Assembly: GCF_001905125.1 (NCBI RefSeq)
Contig: NZ_LWLE01000023.1
Span: 62,001 to 126,000, forward strand
From: Streptomyces sp. TSRI0281
GTDB lineage: Bacteria > Actinomycetota > Actinomycetes > Streptomycetales > Streptomycetaceae
Direction of reading: 5' to 3'
DNA: 64,000 bases
Positions 56,342-64,000 of the stretch are shown in pieces (the stretch's first letter is position 1; every line of letters starts with the position of its first letter). Under the pieces are notes generated by a model. That model was not told the DNA's origin. It made no database searches and was given only the letters and a program-made list of their open reading frames with translations. The position numbers and the translations under genes were made by a program.

Positions 56342-58918
56342 GTGCCTGGCACCAATCTGACCCGCGAAGAGGCACAGGAGCGGGCGCGCCTGCTGACCGT
56401 GGACGCGTACGAGATCGATCTCGACCTCTCCGGAGCGCAGGAGGGCGGCACCTACAGGTCCGTCACCACCGTGCGCTTCGACTCCGCCGAAGCCGGTGCC
56501 GAGTCCTTCATCGACCTGGTGGCCCCGGCGGTGCACGATGTCGAGCTGAACGGGAAGTCGCTCGATGTCGCCGCCGTCTTCCGTGACTCACGGATCGCGC
56601 TGCCGCATCTGCTGGCGGGCACCAATGAGCTGAAGGTCGTCGCCGACTGCGCCTACACCAACACGGGCGAGGGTCTGCACCGGTTCGTCGACCCGGTCGA
56701 CGAGCAGGCGTATCTGTACACGCAGTTCGAGGTGCCGGACGCGCGCCGGGTGTTCGCGAGCTTCGAGCAGCCCGACCTGAAGGCGACGTTCCGGTTCACG
56801 GTGAAGGCGCCGGAGGGCTGGACCGTCATCTCGAACTCGGCGACCCCGGAGCCGAAGGACCACGTCTGGTCCTTCGAGCCGACGCCGCGCATCTCGACGT
56901 ACATCACGGCGCTGATCGTCGGCCCGTACCACTCGGTGCACAGCAGCTACGAGAAGGACGGCCAGTCCGTCCCGCTCGGCATCTACTGCCGCCCGTCGCT
57001 GGCCGAGTACCTGGACGCGGACGAGATCTTCGCGGTCACGCGGCAGGGCTTCGAGTGGTTCCAGGAGAAGTTCGACTACGCGTACCCCTTCGCCAAGTAC
57101 GACCAGCTCTTCGTCCCGGAGTTCAACGCGGGCGCGATGGAGAACGCGGGCGCGGTCACGATCCGCGACCAGTACGTGTTCCGCTCGAAGGTGACGGACG
57201 CCGCGTACGAGGTGCGGGCCGAGACCATCCTGCACGAGCTGGCCCACATGTGGTTCGGCGACCTGGTCACCATGGAGTGGTGGAACGACCTGTGGCTGAA
57301 CGAGTCGTTCGCCACATACACCTCGATCGCCTGCCAGGCGTACGCCGAGGGCTCGAAGTGGCCGCACTCCTGGACCACGTTCGCCAACTCCATGAAGACC
57401 TGGGCGTACCGGCAGGACCAGCTGCCCTCCACGCACCCGATCATGGCGGAGATCAACGATCTCGACGACGTCCTGGTGAACTTCGACGGGATCACGTACG
57501 CGAAGGGCGCCTCGGTCCTGAAGCAGCTCGTGGCGTACGTCGGCATGGACGAGTTCTTCACGGGTGTCCAGGCGTACTTCAAGGCGCACGCCTTCGGCAA
57601 CACGCGTCTTTCGGACCTGCTGGGCGCGCTGGAGAAGACCTCCGGCCGTGATCTGAAGACCTGGTCGAAGGCGTGGCTGGAGACGGCGGGGATCAACATC
57701 CTGCGCCCGGAGATCGAGACGGACGAGCACGGTCACGTCACGTCCTTCGCGGTCCTCCAGGAGGCTCCCGCCCTGCCCGCCGGTGCGAAGGGCGAGCCGA
57801 CACTGCGCCCGCACCGCATCGCGATCGGCTGCTACGACCTCGACGGGGCCGGCAAGCTGGTCCGTACGAAGCGGATCGAGCTGGACGTCGACGGCGAGCG
57901 CACGGCCGTCCCGTTCCCGGCGGACACCGCACGCCCGGCGGTCATCCTGCTCAACGACGACGACCTCTCGTACGCGAAGGTCCGTCTCGACGAGGAGTCG
58001 CTGCGGGTCGTCACCGAGCACCTCGGCGACTTCACCGAGTCCCTGCCGCGGGCCCTGTGCTGGGCCTCGGCCTGGGACATGACCCGCGACGGCGAGCTGG
58101 CGACGCGGGACTACCTCTCGCTCGTCCTGTCCGGCATCGGCAAGGAGTCGGACATCGGCGTCGTCCAGTCGCTGCACCGTCAGGTGAAGCTGGCGCTGGA
58201 CCTGTACGCGGCGCCGGAGTCCCACGAGGCGTTCCTGAACCAGTGGACGGACGCGACGCTGGCCCATCTGCACGCGGCGGAGCCGGGCAGCGACCACCAG
58301 CTGGCATGGGCCCGCGCCTTCGCGGCGACGGCCCGCAACCCGCAGCAGCTGGACCTGCTCCAGGCGCTGCTGGACGGCACGGAGACCATCCAGGGCCTGG
58401 CGGTCGACACCGAGCTGCGCTGGGCGTTCGTGCAGCGGCTGGCCGCGACCGGTCTGCTGGACGAGGAGGAGATCGCCGCCGAGTACGAGCGGGACAGGAC
58501 GGCGGCGGGTGAGCGCCACGCGGCGTCCGCCCGTGCGGCCCAGCCCACTGCTGAGGCCAAGGCCGCGGCGTGGGCCTCGGTCGTCGAGTCCGACAAGCTC
58601 CCGAACTCCCTCCAGGAGGCGGTGATCGGCGGCTTCGTCCAGACCGATCAGCGCGAGCTGCTGGCCCCGTACACGGAGAAGTTCTTCGCCGCGGTGAAGG
58701 ACGTCTGGGACTCGCGCAGCCATGAGATGGCTCAGCAGATCGCGGTGGGCCTCTACCCGGCCCTCCAGGTCTCGGAGGCCACCCTGGAGGCCACCGACGC
58801 CTGGCTCGCCTCGGCGGAGCCGAGCGCGGCCCTGCGCCGTCTGATGTCGGAGTCCCGGTCGGGCGTGGAACGCGCCCTGAAGGCCCGGACCGCGGACGCG
58901 GAGGCGGCGACCGCGTAG
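56342..58918 (+). CDS. pepN: aminopeptidase N, M1 zinc metallopeptidase, copy 2
   Basis: Paralogue of the 45643 gene, 858 residues. GAMEN is at 264-268, HELAH at 298-302, distal Glu321 (LNESF). FDGITYAKGASVLKQLVAYVGMDEFF is nearly the same as in copy 1, and the C-terminal ERAP1-like domain is complete. GTG 56342 lies 9 bases after AAGGAG. Differences cluster around the zinc site (AHMWFGDLVTMEWWNDLWLNESFATY versus MQWWDDLWLKESFADF), which may alter substrate range. Terminated by a hairpin with a T-run. Which copy is the housekeeping enzyme cannot be told here. Confidence 0.95.
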   Translation: MPGTNLTREEAQERARLLTVDAYEIDLDLSGAQEGGTYRSVTTVRFDSAEAGAESFIDLVAPAVHDVELNGKSLDVAAVFRDSRIALPHLLAGTNELKVVADCAYTNTGEGLHRFVDPVDEQAYLYTQFEVPDARRVFASFEQPDLKATFRFTVKAPEGWTVISNSATPEPKDHVWSFEPTPRISTYITALIVGPYHSVHSSYEKDGQSVPLGIYCRPSLAEYLDADEIFAVTRQGFEWFQEKFDYAYPFAKYDQLFVPEFNAGAMENAGAVTIRDQYVFRSKVTDAAYEVRAETILHELAHMWFGDLVTMEWWNDLWLNESFATYTSIACQAYAEGSKWPHSWTTFANSMKTWAYRQDQLPSTHPIMAEINDLDDVLVNFDGITYAKGASVLKQLVAYVGMDEFFTGVQAYFKAHAFGNTRLSDLLGALEKTSGRDLKTWSKAWLETAGINILRPEIETDEHGHVTSFAVLQEAPALPAGAKGEPTLRPHRIAIGCYDLDGAGKLVRTKRIELDVDGERTAVPFPADTARPAVILLNDDDLSYAKVRLDEESLRVVTEHLGDFTESLPRALCWASAWDMTRDGELATRDYLSLVLSGIGKESDIGVVQSLHRQVKLALDLYAAPESHEAFLNQWTDATLAHLHAAEPGSDHQLAWARAFAATARNPQQLDLLQALLDGTETIQGLAVDTELRWAFVQRLAATGLLDEEEIAAEYERDRTAAGERHAASARAAQPTAEAKAAAWASVVESDKLPNSLQEAVIGGFVQTDQRELLAPYTEKFFAAVKDVWDSRSHEMAQQIAVGLYPALQVSEATLEATDAWLASAEPSAALRRLMSESRSGVERALKARTADAEAATA

Positions 58919-58939
58919 GCGCCGCACCATCGCATGTGT

Positions 58940-58968
58940 GAGGGGCGCCTCCTTCGGGGGCGCCCCTC
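58940..58968. terminator. terminator after the second aminopeptidase gene
   Basis: GAGGGGCGCC (58940-58949) and GGCGCCCCTC (58959-58968), a perfect 10-bp stem followed by TCTTTTCC, so an intrinsic terminator for the plus strand. Confidence 0.85.
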
Positions 58969-59005
58969 TCTTTTCCGGGCTGTCCGGGCGGCGGCTCTTC
59001 CCTGG

Positions 59006-59467
59006 CTACTCGGGCGGCGGTGCCAGGATGAGCGGCCATCTCTCGCCGGACCGGGCCTCCGCCACGACCTGTTCGGCCGGCGTCCCGGCGGGTGCCGTCA
59101 GTACGACGGTGCTGTCCTGGGCCTGTGCGTACAGACCAGGGCCGACACGGCCGCTCACGCGCAGCAGCCGCAGCGCCGCCGGGTCGGCCGAGGACCGTTC
59201 GGGGAACAGCTCCGCGTCGGCCTCCAGCCCTTTGAGTACGAGGGGGTGGGCCACGATGTCCACGGTCAGCAGTTCGCCGTCCAGCCGCCGCTCGGCCCAG
59301 CCGTCCGTCTGCACGAAGTAGAGGCAGCCGTCGCCTTCGTATCCGTACACCCCGAGCCGCGCGACGGCGCGCTCGTCCTCGGCCCCTTCCTCCGCCACGA
59401 CCACGACGAGCGTCACGGAGTCCGGTTCGTCCGGATCGAGTCCGGTGCACAGCATGAGCTCTGCCAT
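59006..59467 (-). CDS. hypothetical cytoplasmic protein
   Basis: A 153-residue acidic protein with no signal or membrane segment. MAELMLCTGLDPDEPDSVTLVVVVAEEGAEDERAVARLGVYGYEGDGCLYFVQTDGW and AAGTPAEQVVAEARSGERWPLIL are the main segments; I do not recognise a family. Third-position GC is normal for the genome and ATG 59467 is clear, so it looks like a real gene. It converges on the second aminopeptidase gene and has no same-strand neighbour closer than allantoicase. Confidence 0.7.
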   Translation of the reverse strand: MAELMLCTGLDPDEPDSVTLVVVVAEEGAEDERAVARLGVYGYEGDGCLYFVQTDGWAERRLDGELLTVDIVAHPLVLKGLEADAELFPERSSADPAALRLLRVSGRVGPGLYAQAQDSTVVLTAPAGTPAEQVVAEARSGERWPLILAPPPE

Positions 59468-59646
59468 CTGCCATCCCCACGGGAGCGAAGTAACGGGACC
59501 GACGGCAGACTAGCCCGTCCCGCGCGGCCTCTTCCCCGGGCGTCCCCCTCGGCCGTCCGGAGCGTGGAATCCGCCCGGCGGTCGGGCGCAGGAGCGCAGC
59601 CGTCCGCCGGGCGGGAGCAGGGTGGGGCGTGCGCGCCCGACCGGAT

Positions 59647-60795
59647 TCAGGCGCCCGACTCCTCGTAACGGCGGGCCAGTTCGGCCGTGCCGGTCTCCGT
59701 GAGCGTGCCGTGCAGGCGCATCCGGGCCACTCCGCCGTCGGGGAAGGTGTCGAGGCGGACGTGGGTGACCACCGCCCGGGCACGCAGGACGAAGCGGTGG
59801 AGGGTGTCCGGCTGGAGCCGGGTGCGGGGGATGATCTCGAACCATTCGCCGGTCTCGCCGTTGCGGCCCTGGAGGGCGATCCAGCCGGCCGCGTTGCCCT
59901 TGAGGTAGGCGGTGTCGATCTCGACCGCGCGGACCGCGCCCTGGGCGGGCAGCCGGAAGCGGACCCAGTCGTTGGTGTCGCGGACCCGGCGGCGGCGGTT
60001 CTCCCAGCCGTCGTCCATCTTGCGGGAGGTGCCGGGCAGGATGATCTGGGTGGGCGAGGAGTAGAAGCGGTCCGAGGCGTCCTCGTAGGTGCCGCCGTTC
60101 AGGACCGAGATCAGGTCGACGGTGCCGAGTGCGGCGAGCCACGCCGGGTCGGGGATCACCTCGCCGTGCACGCGGAGGCGGGCGATGCCGCCGTCGGGGT
60201 GCTGGCAGAGACGGATGTGGGTGTAGCGGCGGCCACCGGTGATCTCGAAGGCGTTGGCGGCGTGGCCGCGTACCGGCGTCGGCGCGACGATCTCCTCCCA
60301 CTTCACGTCGTCGGCCAGCAGCTCGTCCGGGCCGGGCGCGCCCTCGACCGCGGTCGCCCGGACCGATACGCGCTGCGGGTAGTTGCCGCGGAAGTGGGCG
60401 GTGTCCACGACGATGCCGCGGATGATGCCGGGGGCGCCGAGCCGGACGATGGCCCAGTCGTGCTCCCCGGGGGCCGGGAAGGGGTGGGCCGCGTCGGCAC
60501 CGCGGCGACGGCGGGTCTCCCAGCCGTCCATGATCTTGCCCTTGTGCCCGAAGCGCTCGGGCTCGAACACGGCGCGCTCGCGGATCAGGAGGTTCTCGCG
60601 CTCGGCGAAGAACTCGTCGTTGGCGGCGATCACGCCCGCGCCGAGGCGGCGGTCGGCGAGGTCGACGAGGTCGGTGAAGGGGAGGTCGTCGGCGGTGCGG
60701 TAGTCGGCGTACGGGTCGCCGCCGCCGTAGGGGGCCGCGTCATTGGCGTGGGGGTCGGTGTCCTGGAATGTGGTCCCGCTCGCGTCGAAGGTCAT
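59647..60795 (-). CDS. alc: allantoicase
   Basis: Hydrolyses allantoate to ureidoglycolate and urea in purine-ring catabolism. The 382 residues contain two repeats of the jelly-roll allantoicase domain. FFAERENLLIRERAVFEPERFGHKGKIMDGWETRRRR, the first GNYPQRVSV block, and the second repeat KMDDGWENRRRRVRDTNDWVRFRLP match the family. The paired segments RLCQHPDGGIARLRVHG and RLDTFPDGGVARMRLHG mark the two halves. No allB or ureidoglycolate gene lies in the window. It is 64 bases downstream of a LysR gene, with a perfect palindrome in the gap. Confidence 0.95.
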   Translation of the reverse strand: MTFDASGTTFQDTDPHANDAAPYGGGDPYADYRTADDLPFTDLVDLADRRLGAGVIAANDEFFAERENLLIRERAVFEPERFGHKGKIMDGWETRRRRGADAAHPFPAPGEHDWAIVRLGAPGIIRGIVVDTAHFRGNYPQRVSVRATAVEGAPGPDELLADDVKWEEIVAPTPVRGHAANAFEITGGRRYTHIRLCQHPDGGIARLRVHGEVIPDPAWLAALGTVDLISVLNGGTYEDASDRFYSSPTQIILPGTSRKMDDGWENRRRRVRDTNDWVRFRLPAQGAVRAVEIDTAYLKGNAAGWIALQGRNGETGEWFEIIPRTRLQPDTLHRFVLRARAVVTHVRLDTFPDGGVARMRLHGTLTETGTAELARRYEESGA

Positions 60796-60852
60796 GCGAC
60801 GACTGTCCTACGCCCGCACTCATCAGGTCCATCGAAAGTTTTCGCAGATGAT

Positions 60853-60869
60853 GTTCAGCTCAGCTGAAC
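60853..60869. promoter_or_regulatory. 17-bp palindrome between lysR-like gene and alc
   Basis: GTTCAGCT-C-AGCTGAAC is perfectly symmetric around one base. It spans the stop codon of the LysR gene (60860-60862) and ends 57 bases before the allantoicase start, where an operator for alc could lie. Confidence 0.5.
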
Positions 60870-61768
60870 GATTCGGCAGCCTGGGTGAGCGCCTTCAGGA
60901 CGCGTGCCACCGCCGGGCCCCGCTCCGCCCCCTGCCGCACCGCCGCCACCACATGGCGGCGCGGCTGGTCCGCGTCCAGGACCCGCATCACCACGCCCTC
61001 GCTGCGCTCCCTCGACACCATCCGGGGAACCAGCGCGATGCCCATGCCCGCCTCGACCATGCAGAGGATCGCCGTCCAGCCGGCGGCGCTGTGGGCCTGC
61101 TCGGGCACGAAGCCCGCGGCCTCGCACGCGGCGGTGGTGATCTGCGACCAGGGGCCCGAGCCGCCGAAGATCCAGGGGTCACGGGCCAGGTCCGCCAGCC
61201 GGAGGGCGGGGGTGTGCGCCAGCCGGTGGTCCGCCGGGAGCGCCACGTCCAGGGGATCGGCCAGCAGCGGCAGCAGGGTGAAGCGGGGGTCGCGGGCCGT
61301 CGGGGCGTGCGCGGCGAGGGAGAGGGCCAGGTCCACATCGCCCGAGGTGAGCAGCTCGTACGCCTGCGCCGCCTCGGCCTCCCGTACGCGTACGTCGGGA
61401 CCCGGCCGGCCCTCGGCGCGCAGGAGCCGGACCGCGGGGACGACGAGGGCGGACACCGCGGTGGAGAACGCGCCGACCCGCACCTCGCCCGCCTCACCGC
61501 GCAGATAGCCGGCCAGTTCGGCGTCGGCGCGCTCCAACTGGGCGAAGACCACCTCGGCGTGGCGGAGTACGAGGTGCGCGGCGTCGGTGAGGCGGACCCG
61601 GCGGCCCTGGGCCTCCAGGAGCGGCACCCCGAGCTGTCTGGCCAGATTGGTGAGCTGCTGGGAGACCGCGGACGGGGTCATCGACAGCGCCTCGGCGGTC
61701 GCGGTCACGGTGCCCCGGTCGCGCAGGGTGCGCAGGATGCGGAGCTTCTTCACGTCCCACTCGGTCAT
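60860..61768 (-). CDS. LysR-family transcriptional regulator
   Basis: A 302-residue regulator. The N-terminal winged helix has LRILRTLRDRGTVTATAEALSMTPSAVSQQLTNLARQLGVPLLEAQGRRVRLT, and a periplasmic-binding-like effector domain follows (VRVGAFSTAVSALVVPAV, VDLALSLAAH, GMGIALVPRM). ATG 61768 is unambiguous (MTEWDVKKL). It lies upstream of and on the same strand as allantoicase, so it could regulate it directly, but the canonical LysR arrangement is divergent. In Streptomyces allantoin genes are usually assigned to the IclR-type repressor AllR, so this link needs testing. Confidence 0.93.
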   Translation of the reverse strand: MTEWDVKKLRILRTLRDRGTVTATAEALSMTPSAVSQQLTNLARQLGVPLLEAQGRRVRLTDAAHLVLRHAEVVFAQLERADAELAGYLRGEAGEVRVGAFSTAVSALVVPAVRLLRAEGRPGPDVRVREAEAAQAYELLTSGDVDLALSLAAHAPTARDPRFTLLPLLADPLDVALPADHRLAHTPALRLADLARDPWIFGGSGPWSQITTAACEAAGFVPEQAHSAAGWTAILCMVEAGMGIALVPRMVSRERSEGVVMRVLDADQPRRHVVAAVRQGAERGPAVARVLKALTQAAESFS

Positions 61769-61954
61769 GGGCGCAACCTACCGGGCGGACACCCGCACAG
61801 GGACCGCCGAGCGGTCCGGGGCCTGGGCATACGCGCAGGCTGGGGCTTCGTCGGGCGCGTGGGCCACCGCACCGTACGGGCATGTGGGCCGGGACGTGCG
61901 AATGCGCCGCGCGGTACCTCGTACCGGCGGCGCACTCGTCAGGAGCGTGTGGGG

Positions 61955-62185
61955 CTAGGCCTGCTTCTTGGACTTGTCCAGGACCATGACCAGGCCCGTG
62001 ATCACCAGGAACAGGGCGATGGGCGCCACGACATAGAGACCGATGGTCTCCATCGCGCTCAGGCCCGGGCCCGGGTCGTCACCGTCGTCGCGGGTCAGCG
62101 CGAGCGCCGGGGACGACATGAGCAGCATCATCAGCGTCGTACCGGCCGCGACGGCGCCGGCGCGCATAGCGTTCTTCTTGTCCAC
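61955..62185 (-). CDS. small membrane protein with signal-like N-terminus
   Basis: A 76-residue protein: a signal-like first helix (RAGAVAAGTTLMMLLMSSPALALT), an acidic spacer (RDDGDDPGPG) and a second helix (TIGLYVVAPIALFLVITGLVMVL) ending in DKSKKQA. If cleaved after ALA, it would be a single-pass protein with its C-terminus in the cytoplasm. GTG 62185 is the start. It lies 20 bases downstream of malQ and is likely co-transcribed. Function unknown. Confidence 0.75.
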   Translation of the reverse strand: MDKKNAMRAGAVAAGTTLMMLLMSSPALALTRDDGDDPGPGLSAMETIGLYVVAPIALFLVITGLVMVLDKSKKQA

Positions 62186-62205
62186 GGTGCAAACGTAGCG
62201 AACGC

Positions 62206-64000
62206 CTAGGAGCGACGCGCGCCCGGGGGTGCCGTATGACCCTTTCGGGGTCTCAGAACATCCATCAGGCCGTGCAGCCGGGACGAGACGGCCAGTTCCT
62301 CCAGGGTGACGGGGTGCCCCTCGGCGTCGGCGACGGGCAGCCGCCAGTTGGGGTACTGGTCCCAGGTGCCGGGGAGGTTCTGCGGGCGGCGGTCCCCCAC
62401 CGTGTCGGGGAGCCAGACGCCGACCATGCGGGCGGGGGTGTCCATCAGGAACCGGTGGACGGCCCGGACGGCCGCCTCCTCGTCACCGTCGCCCTCGGGG
62501 AGCATCCGGAGCCGGGCGAGGCAGGCCAGCCACTCGGCGGTGTCGGTGGCGTCCTCGGTCAGCTCCTGCTCCAGGGGCCGGGTGAGCAGACCGAGGCGGT
62601 GGCGCAGCGTCACATGGTCGCCGGTCAGCCGGGCCGCGGTGGACGGCAGGTCGTGGGTGGTGGCCGTGGCCAGACAGTCCCGGCGCCAGTTCCGCGGCGG
62701 CAGCGGGCGGCCGGTGCCGTCCCAGTCGCGCTCGAACCAGAGCACGGAGGTGCCGAGCACGCCCCGCCGGGCGAGCGCCTCGCGTACGCCCGGTTCGACG
62801 GTGCCGAGGTCCTCCCCCACGACGACCGCCCCGGCCCGGTGCGCCTCCAGGACGAGCACGGCGAGCATCGCCTCGGCGTCCTGGGCGACGTAGGTCCCCT
62901 CGGTGGGCGGTCTGCCCTCGGGCACCCACCAGAGCCGGAAGAGGCCCATCACATGATCGATGCGCAGGGCGCCCGCGTGGCCGAACAGCCCGCGCAGGAG
63001 ACCGCGGTAGGGGGCGTAGCCGGTGGCGGCGAGGACGTCGGGGCGCCACGGGGGCAGCCCCCAGTCCTGGCCGCGCGCGTTGAAGGCGTCCGGGGGCGCG
63101 CCGATGGACATCCCCTGCGCGAAGGCGTCCTGCTGGGCCCAGGTGTCGGCGCCCGCGGGGTGCACGCCGACGGCCAGGTCGTGGACGATCCCGATCGCCA
63201 TCCCGGCGTCCTCGGCGGCGCGCTGGGCGTCGGCGAGCTGAGCGGCGGTCAGCCAGGCGAGCCGGGAGTGGAAGTCGACCCGGTCCAGGAGCCCGGCGCG
63301 GGCGCGGGCGGTCCCCGCCGAGCGGGGGTCGCGCAGGGCGGCGGGCCAGGCGTGCCAGTCGGAGCCGTGCACCTCGGCGAGGGCGCACCACAGGGCGTGG
63401 TCCTCCAGGGCCTGCCCCTGCTCGGCCAGGAAGTCGCAGTACGCGGCGCGGCGGCCGGGGGTCAGCTCCACCTCGTGGATGAGCTCCAGGGCCTGCCGCT
63501 TGAGCTCCCAGACGGCGTCCCGGTCGATCAGCGCGCCCTTGTTCAGTACGGCTTCGCGCTGGGACGCGGCGTCCTGCCGGAGGTCGTCCAGGGTGGCCCG
63601 GTCCTGGACGTGCCCGTACTCGGGGATCGACTCGACCCGCAGGTGTACGGGGTCGGGGAAGCGGCGCGAGGAGGGACGGTAGGGGGACGGGTCGGTGGGT
63701 CTGCCCGGTACGGCGGCGTGGAGCGGGTTGACCTGGACGAATCCGGACCCGAGCGTCCGCCCGGACCAGGCGGCGAGGTCGGCCAGGTCGCCGAGGTCGC
63801 CCATGCCCCAGGAGCGGCCGGAGAGCAGGGAGTAGAGCTGGACCAGGAAGCCATGGGTGCGGGCGGGCGGCTGCGGGACGCGGGGCGGGGCGACGACGAG
63901 CGTGACGGTGGCGCTGCTGCGGTCCGGGGCGCGGACGTCGAGGCGGTGGACACCGTGGGGCGGGCCGGTCCACCAGGAGGGGACGGGTGATCCCCCGGTC
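62206..64000 (-). CDS. malQ: 4-alpha-glucanotransferase (GH77), N-terminal part outside the window
   Basis: Amylomaltase that transfers alpha-1,4-glucan segments in maltodextrin and glycogen metabolism. The frame is open through base 64000, so roughly the first 100 or more residues of the enzyme lie beyond the window; about 598 codons are present. RTHGFLVQLYSLLSGRSWGMGDLGDL and GFVQVNPLHAAVPG start the barrel. The nucleophile Asp is in LRIDHVMGLFRLW, the acid/base Glu in VVVGEDLGTVEP, and the third acid in TTHDLPSTAARL. The ATG at 63804 is internal, not the start. It is followed by a small membrane-protein gene. Confidence 0.96.
   Translation of the reverse strand, partial: TGGSPVPSWWTGPPHGVHRLDVRAPDRSSATVTLVVAPPRVPQPPARTHGFLVQLYSLLSGRSWGMGDLGDLADLAAWSGRTLGSGFVQVNPLHAAVPGRPTDPSPYRPSSRRFPDPVHLRVESIPEYGHVQDRATLDDLRQDAASQREAVLNKGALIDRDAVWELKRQALELIHEVELTPGRRAAYCDFLAEQGQALEDHALWCALAEVHGSDWHAWPAALRDPRSAGTARARAGLLDRVDFHSRLAWLTAAQLADAQRAAEDAGMAIGIVHDLAVGVHPAGADTWAQQDAFAQGMSIGAPPDAFNARGQDWGLPPWRPDVLAATGYAPYRGLLRGLFGHAGALRIDHVMGLFRLWWVPEGRPPTEGTYVAQDAEAMLAVLVLEAHRAGAVVVGEDLGTVEPGVREALARRGVLGTSVLWFERDWDGTGRPLPPRNWRRDCLATATTHDLPSTAARLTGDHVTLRHRLGLLTRPLEQELTEDATDTAEWLACLARLRMLPEGDGDEEAAVRAVHRFLMDTPARMVGVWLPDTVGDRRPQNLPGTWDQYPNWRLPVADAEGHPVTLEELAVSSRLHGLMDVLRPRKGHTAPPGARRS

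Overview
The window is high-GC actinobacterial DNA, almost certainly the core chromosome of a Streptomyces species. The evidence is G/C at third codon positions, frequent GTG starts behind GGAGG-type ribosome sites, tandem clpP1-clpP2, an Eis-type acetyltransferase, a mycothiol-type DsbA-like nitroreductase, CCA-encoding tRNA genes, and a gene order (valS, clpX, clpP2, clpP1, tig ... sodF ... pepN ... malQ) that I recognise from Streptomyces. I saw no in-frame TTA codon in the genes I read. No integrase, transposase, CRISPR array or phage gene was found.

Layout. 1-8.4 kb is housekeeping: 5'-partial-window valS (minus), a membrane protein, clpX, the clpP1-clpP2 operon with a ClgR-type operator, tig, tRNA-Pro(UGG), tRNA-Gly(UCC) and a small membrane protein. 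8.4-19.8 kb holds an acyltransferase, an HD phosphohydrolase, a two-gene MacB/FtsX-type ABC exporter, a cation/proton antiporter, a SpoIIE/PP2C phosphatase, an Eis-like acetyltransferase, an Nei/Fpg-type DNA glycosylase and rpiB. 19.9-26.7 kb holds three paralogous amino-acid permeases interleaved with an FAD-linked oxidase and bioY.

26.7-38 kb is the most distinctive part, a carbohydrate or polyol uptake and catabolism locus. A minus-strand pair (FGGY kinase resembling D-ribulose kinases plus a histidine-phosphatase-fold enzyme) diverges from a plus-strand run of eight tightly coupled genes: binding protein, two permeases, ATPase, DeoR regulator, second ATPase, D-2-hydroxyacid dehydrogenase and a second FGGY kinase. 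A 32-bp interrupted palindrome lies in the divergent promoter region. A secreted glycerophosphodiesterase follows.

39-49.5 kb holds sodF with a Nur-type operator, an O-methyltransferase, a Vat/CatB-type acetyltransferase, a secreted unknown, two RNHCP-motif proteins, a VOC protein, a GNAT, the DsbA-like nitroreductase, a first M1 aminopeptidase and an AbiEi-like protein. 49.7-64 kb holds a large secreted subtilisin, an ECF sigma factor with a membrane partner, asd, a DUF1203-like protein, a second M1 aminopeptidase, a small unknown, allantoicase with a LysR regulator, a small membrane protein and malQ (cut by the window end).

How the genes work together. ClpX unfolds substrates for ClpP1P2, while trigger factor acts at the ribosome. 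The sugar locus pairs uptake with two kinases and a dehydrogenase under a local DeoR regulator. The aminopeptidases, subtilisin and amino-acid permeases together suggest a strong capacity for peptide and amino-acid use. Everything about substrates in the sugar locus is inference from family and context.
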